Part shown: piece by piece, positions 15,331 through 16,415 of the stretch | Layout: every line of letters begins with the position of its first letter | How positions within the stretch are numbered: the stretch's first letter is position 1 | Program-made: the position numbers and the translations under genes | The notes under the pieces: generated by a model | Seen by the model: only the letters and a program-made list of their open reading frames with translations | Database searches by the model: none | Told to the model about the DNA's origin: nothing | Origin: Atopobiaceae bacterium | GTDB lineage: Bacteria > Actinomycetota > Coriobacteriia > Coriobacteriales > Atopobiaceae | Assembly: GCA_017510875.1 (NCBI GenBank) | Contig: JAFWLX010000038.1 | Span: 1 to 16,415, forward strand | DNA: 16,415 nt | Direction of reading: 5' to 3'

Positions 15331-15440
15331 AACGTGGATTGGGGGGAACGTCCCTTTTCCACATTGGCGGGAAGATGCCACTGCTAGACAGTACCTTCCT
15401 TTCGCCAGCGTGGAAAAGGGACGGTCCCCCAATCCGCGTT
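15331..15440. repeat. Long inverted repeat between convergent genes, family 2
   Basis: Arms at 15331-15369 and 15403-15440 are about 38 bases and nearly perfectly complementary (AACGTGGATTGGGG... against ...CCCCAATCCGCGTT), with a loop of about 33 bases. The inner arm contains CGTCCCTTTTCCAC. It lies between the ends of the radical SAM gene and the convergent reverse-strand gene and touches the latter's stop codon. It can act as a two-way terminator. Its sequence matches the repeat start at 13945. Confidence 0.7.
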
Positions 15441-16136
15441 TACAGCGAGTCGTCATCCATCTTAGAGATGACGTACGCGCACTGCATGGCCATAAGTGCG
15501 GCCTCCTCTGGGCCGGCACCGGCCTGTATTGCCTTCTGGACGATCATCTGCGTGGTTATGCCAAACAGGATGGGCCATTCGGATGGATCCTTGCAGTAGT
15601 TGCAAGTCATGTTGTCGTAGATGCCGTCCCAACACTCCTTGATCTTGGTGTAGACGCTCCCTGGCGCCATGCCCCAGATGTTGAAGCGGTCGGTGCCCAG
15701 GCTGTTGGTCATCTCTGCGGCCAAGCCGCCTATCTGCTCTTCTTTAAGACTGGCGACAGCGTTTATAAACGCAAGTACGCTAAGGTGGTCCTCCATAAGG
15801 TACTTGTTTACGGCCTCGCCGTAGTAGTCTGCGTTGGTTTGCCAATGACAGATTTCCCCTAAGTGAGAACGCGGCACGTGAGAAGGCCGAGGGCTCCATG
15901 GCGACATGCGCCTCGTCGAACTCGCAGCCTTCCAGGAGGCCAGAGGTGTAGCGTTGGCACGAAAGGCGAATTGCCACGTCGTCGGCGCTGCTCAGCTGCT
16001 TGGCAAAGCGGTCTTCCTTCTCGCGCATGGCCTGCACAAGCCCTTGCAGCTTGGTGCTGCGACGCAGCTCGTCAAGGGCGTGGCTGTCAAGAAGCGTTGC
16101 TCCGCCCGATGCGTATAGGCTCGAATCGTCTCTCAT
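15440..16136 (-). pseudogene. Unknown helical protein gene split by a one-base frameshift
   Basis: Two overlapping reverse-strand reading frames make one sensible protein of about 231 residues if one G is removed from the GGGG run at 15856-15859. The first part runs from ATG 16136 (MRDDSSLYASGGATLLD) to about ...SRAAFSLR. The second continues EICHWQTNADYYGE to TAA at 15440. As written, the first frame runs on into a basic out-of-frame tail. Predicted content is mostly helix with a CNYC pair near residue 180. I do not recognise the family. The promoter at 16183-16211 fits this gene. It may be a true pseudogene, or intact with a consensus error in the G run. Confidence 0.65.
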
Positions 16137-16182
16137 TGCGTTCTGCGCTCGTTGTTTCCCATCGGCTTTATACGTGCAATTG

Positions 16183-16211
16183 ATTGTAGGCGTTCACGCA
16201 CATATTGATAA
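16183..16211 (-). promoter_or_regulatory. Promoter of the frameshifted gene
   Basis: On the reverse strand TTATCA (16206-16211) and TACAAT (16183-16188) are separated by 17 bases. The -10 is about 47 bases before the ATG at 16136. CTACAATCA is the same nine bases as in the phosphatase promoter at 7605-7613. Confidence 0.5.
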
Positions 16212-16214
16212 ATA

Positions 16215-16409
16215 GCCAGTCCGTCGGATTGACGCTACTTTGCGCTCGTACGGCGTACGGTAGGTTGCCGGTCCGCCGTTTTGACGGAGAGTAGCGTCAT
16301 ACCGACGTACCAGCCGACTGCCAGTACGTCCGATTGACGCTACTTGGGCCCAAATCGGGCAAAGTAGCGTCAATCTGACGGACGGGCCGACTGCCGTACG
16401 CCCTGCGTA
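16215..16409. repeat. Alternating palindromic repeat array, family 4
   Basis: Four copies of TGACGCTAC occur in alternating orientation: 16230-16238 (+), 16291-16299 (-), 16335-16343 (+), 16364-16372 (-). The wider unit is CCGTC-GATTGACGCTACTTTGC, exact or nearly so in the first and last copies. The last pair forms a hairpin around GGGCCCAAATCGGGC. Flanks repeat GCCGACTGCC-GTACG. The array fills the gap from 16212 to the right edge with no gene. It looks like a BIME/REP cluster, and it may continue past the edge. Confidence 0.65.
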
Positions 16410-16415
16410 TGCAAA

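Noticed and set aside
16215..16409. CRISPR array
   Set aside because: Copies alternate in orientation, the spacing is irregular (61, 44 and 29 bases between starts) and flanks are themselves repeated; no cas gene.

Overview
The window looks like a chromosomal segment of a high-to-mid GC, anaerobic, gut-type actinobacterium. The best guess is class Coriobacteriia. This rests on the style of the genes (SpoIIE/STAS switch proteins, a hybrid histidine kinase with periplasmic-binding-type sensors, a small radical SAM enzyme beside a Cys-motif peptide) and on GC-rich palindromic intergenic repeats. No rRNA or other phylogenetic marker is present, so the assignment is inference.

Layout. Positions 1-5273 carry two reverse-strand genes for protein-degrading or lipid-degrading type enzymes. 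One is a large secreted protein with a PI-PLC X domain followed by GLUG-like repeats, open through the left edge of the window. The other is an M4 (thermolysin-like) metallopeptidase with no signal peptide. Between them lies a cluster of REP-like palindromic repeats.

Positions 5274-13297 form a signalling block. A reverse-strand STAS-GH3 gene pair is divergent from a forward-strand membrane SpoIIE-type PP2C phosphatase. The phosphatase is followed by a small, apparently frameshifted membrane-protein gene and a 1093-residue hybrid histidine kinase with two solute-binding-type sensor domains and two receiver domains. The STAS protein and the phosphatase are natural partners in a partner-switching circuit, but the anti-sigma kinase and sigma factor that would complete it are not in the window.

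Positions 13471-15300 hold a DUF3592-type membrane protein and, after another palindromic repeat, the most interesting pair: a 171-residue protein with a compact four-Cys motif, a central hydrophobic segment and three LTG-x-V repeats in an acidic tail, one base upstream of a 200-residue radical SAM enzyme. This pair could be a substrate and its modifying enzyme (a RiPP-like system), which is inference.

Positions 15301-16415 hold a 38-bp-arm inverted repeat, a reverse-strand unknown gene broken by a one-base frameshift at a G run, its probable promoter, and an array of alternating palindromic repeats running to the right edge. Three unrelated palindromic repeat families and two homopolymer-associated frameshifts occur in this short stretch. 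The frameshifts may be genuine decay or consensus-sequence errors.
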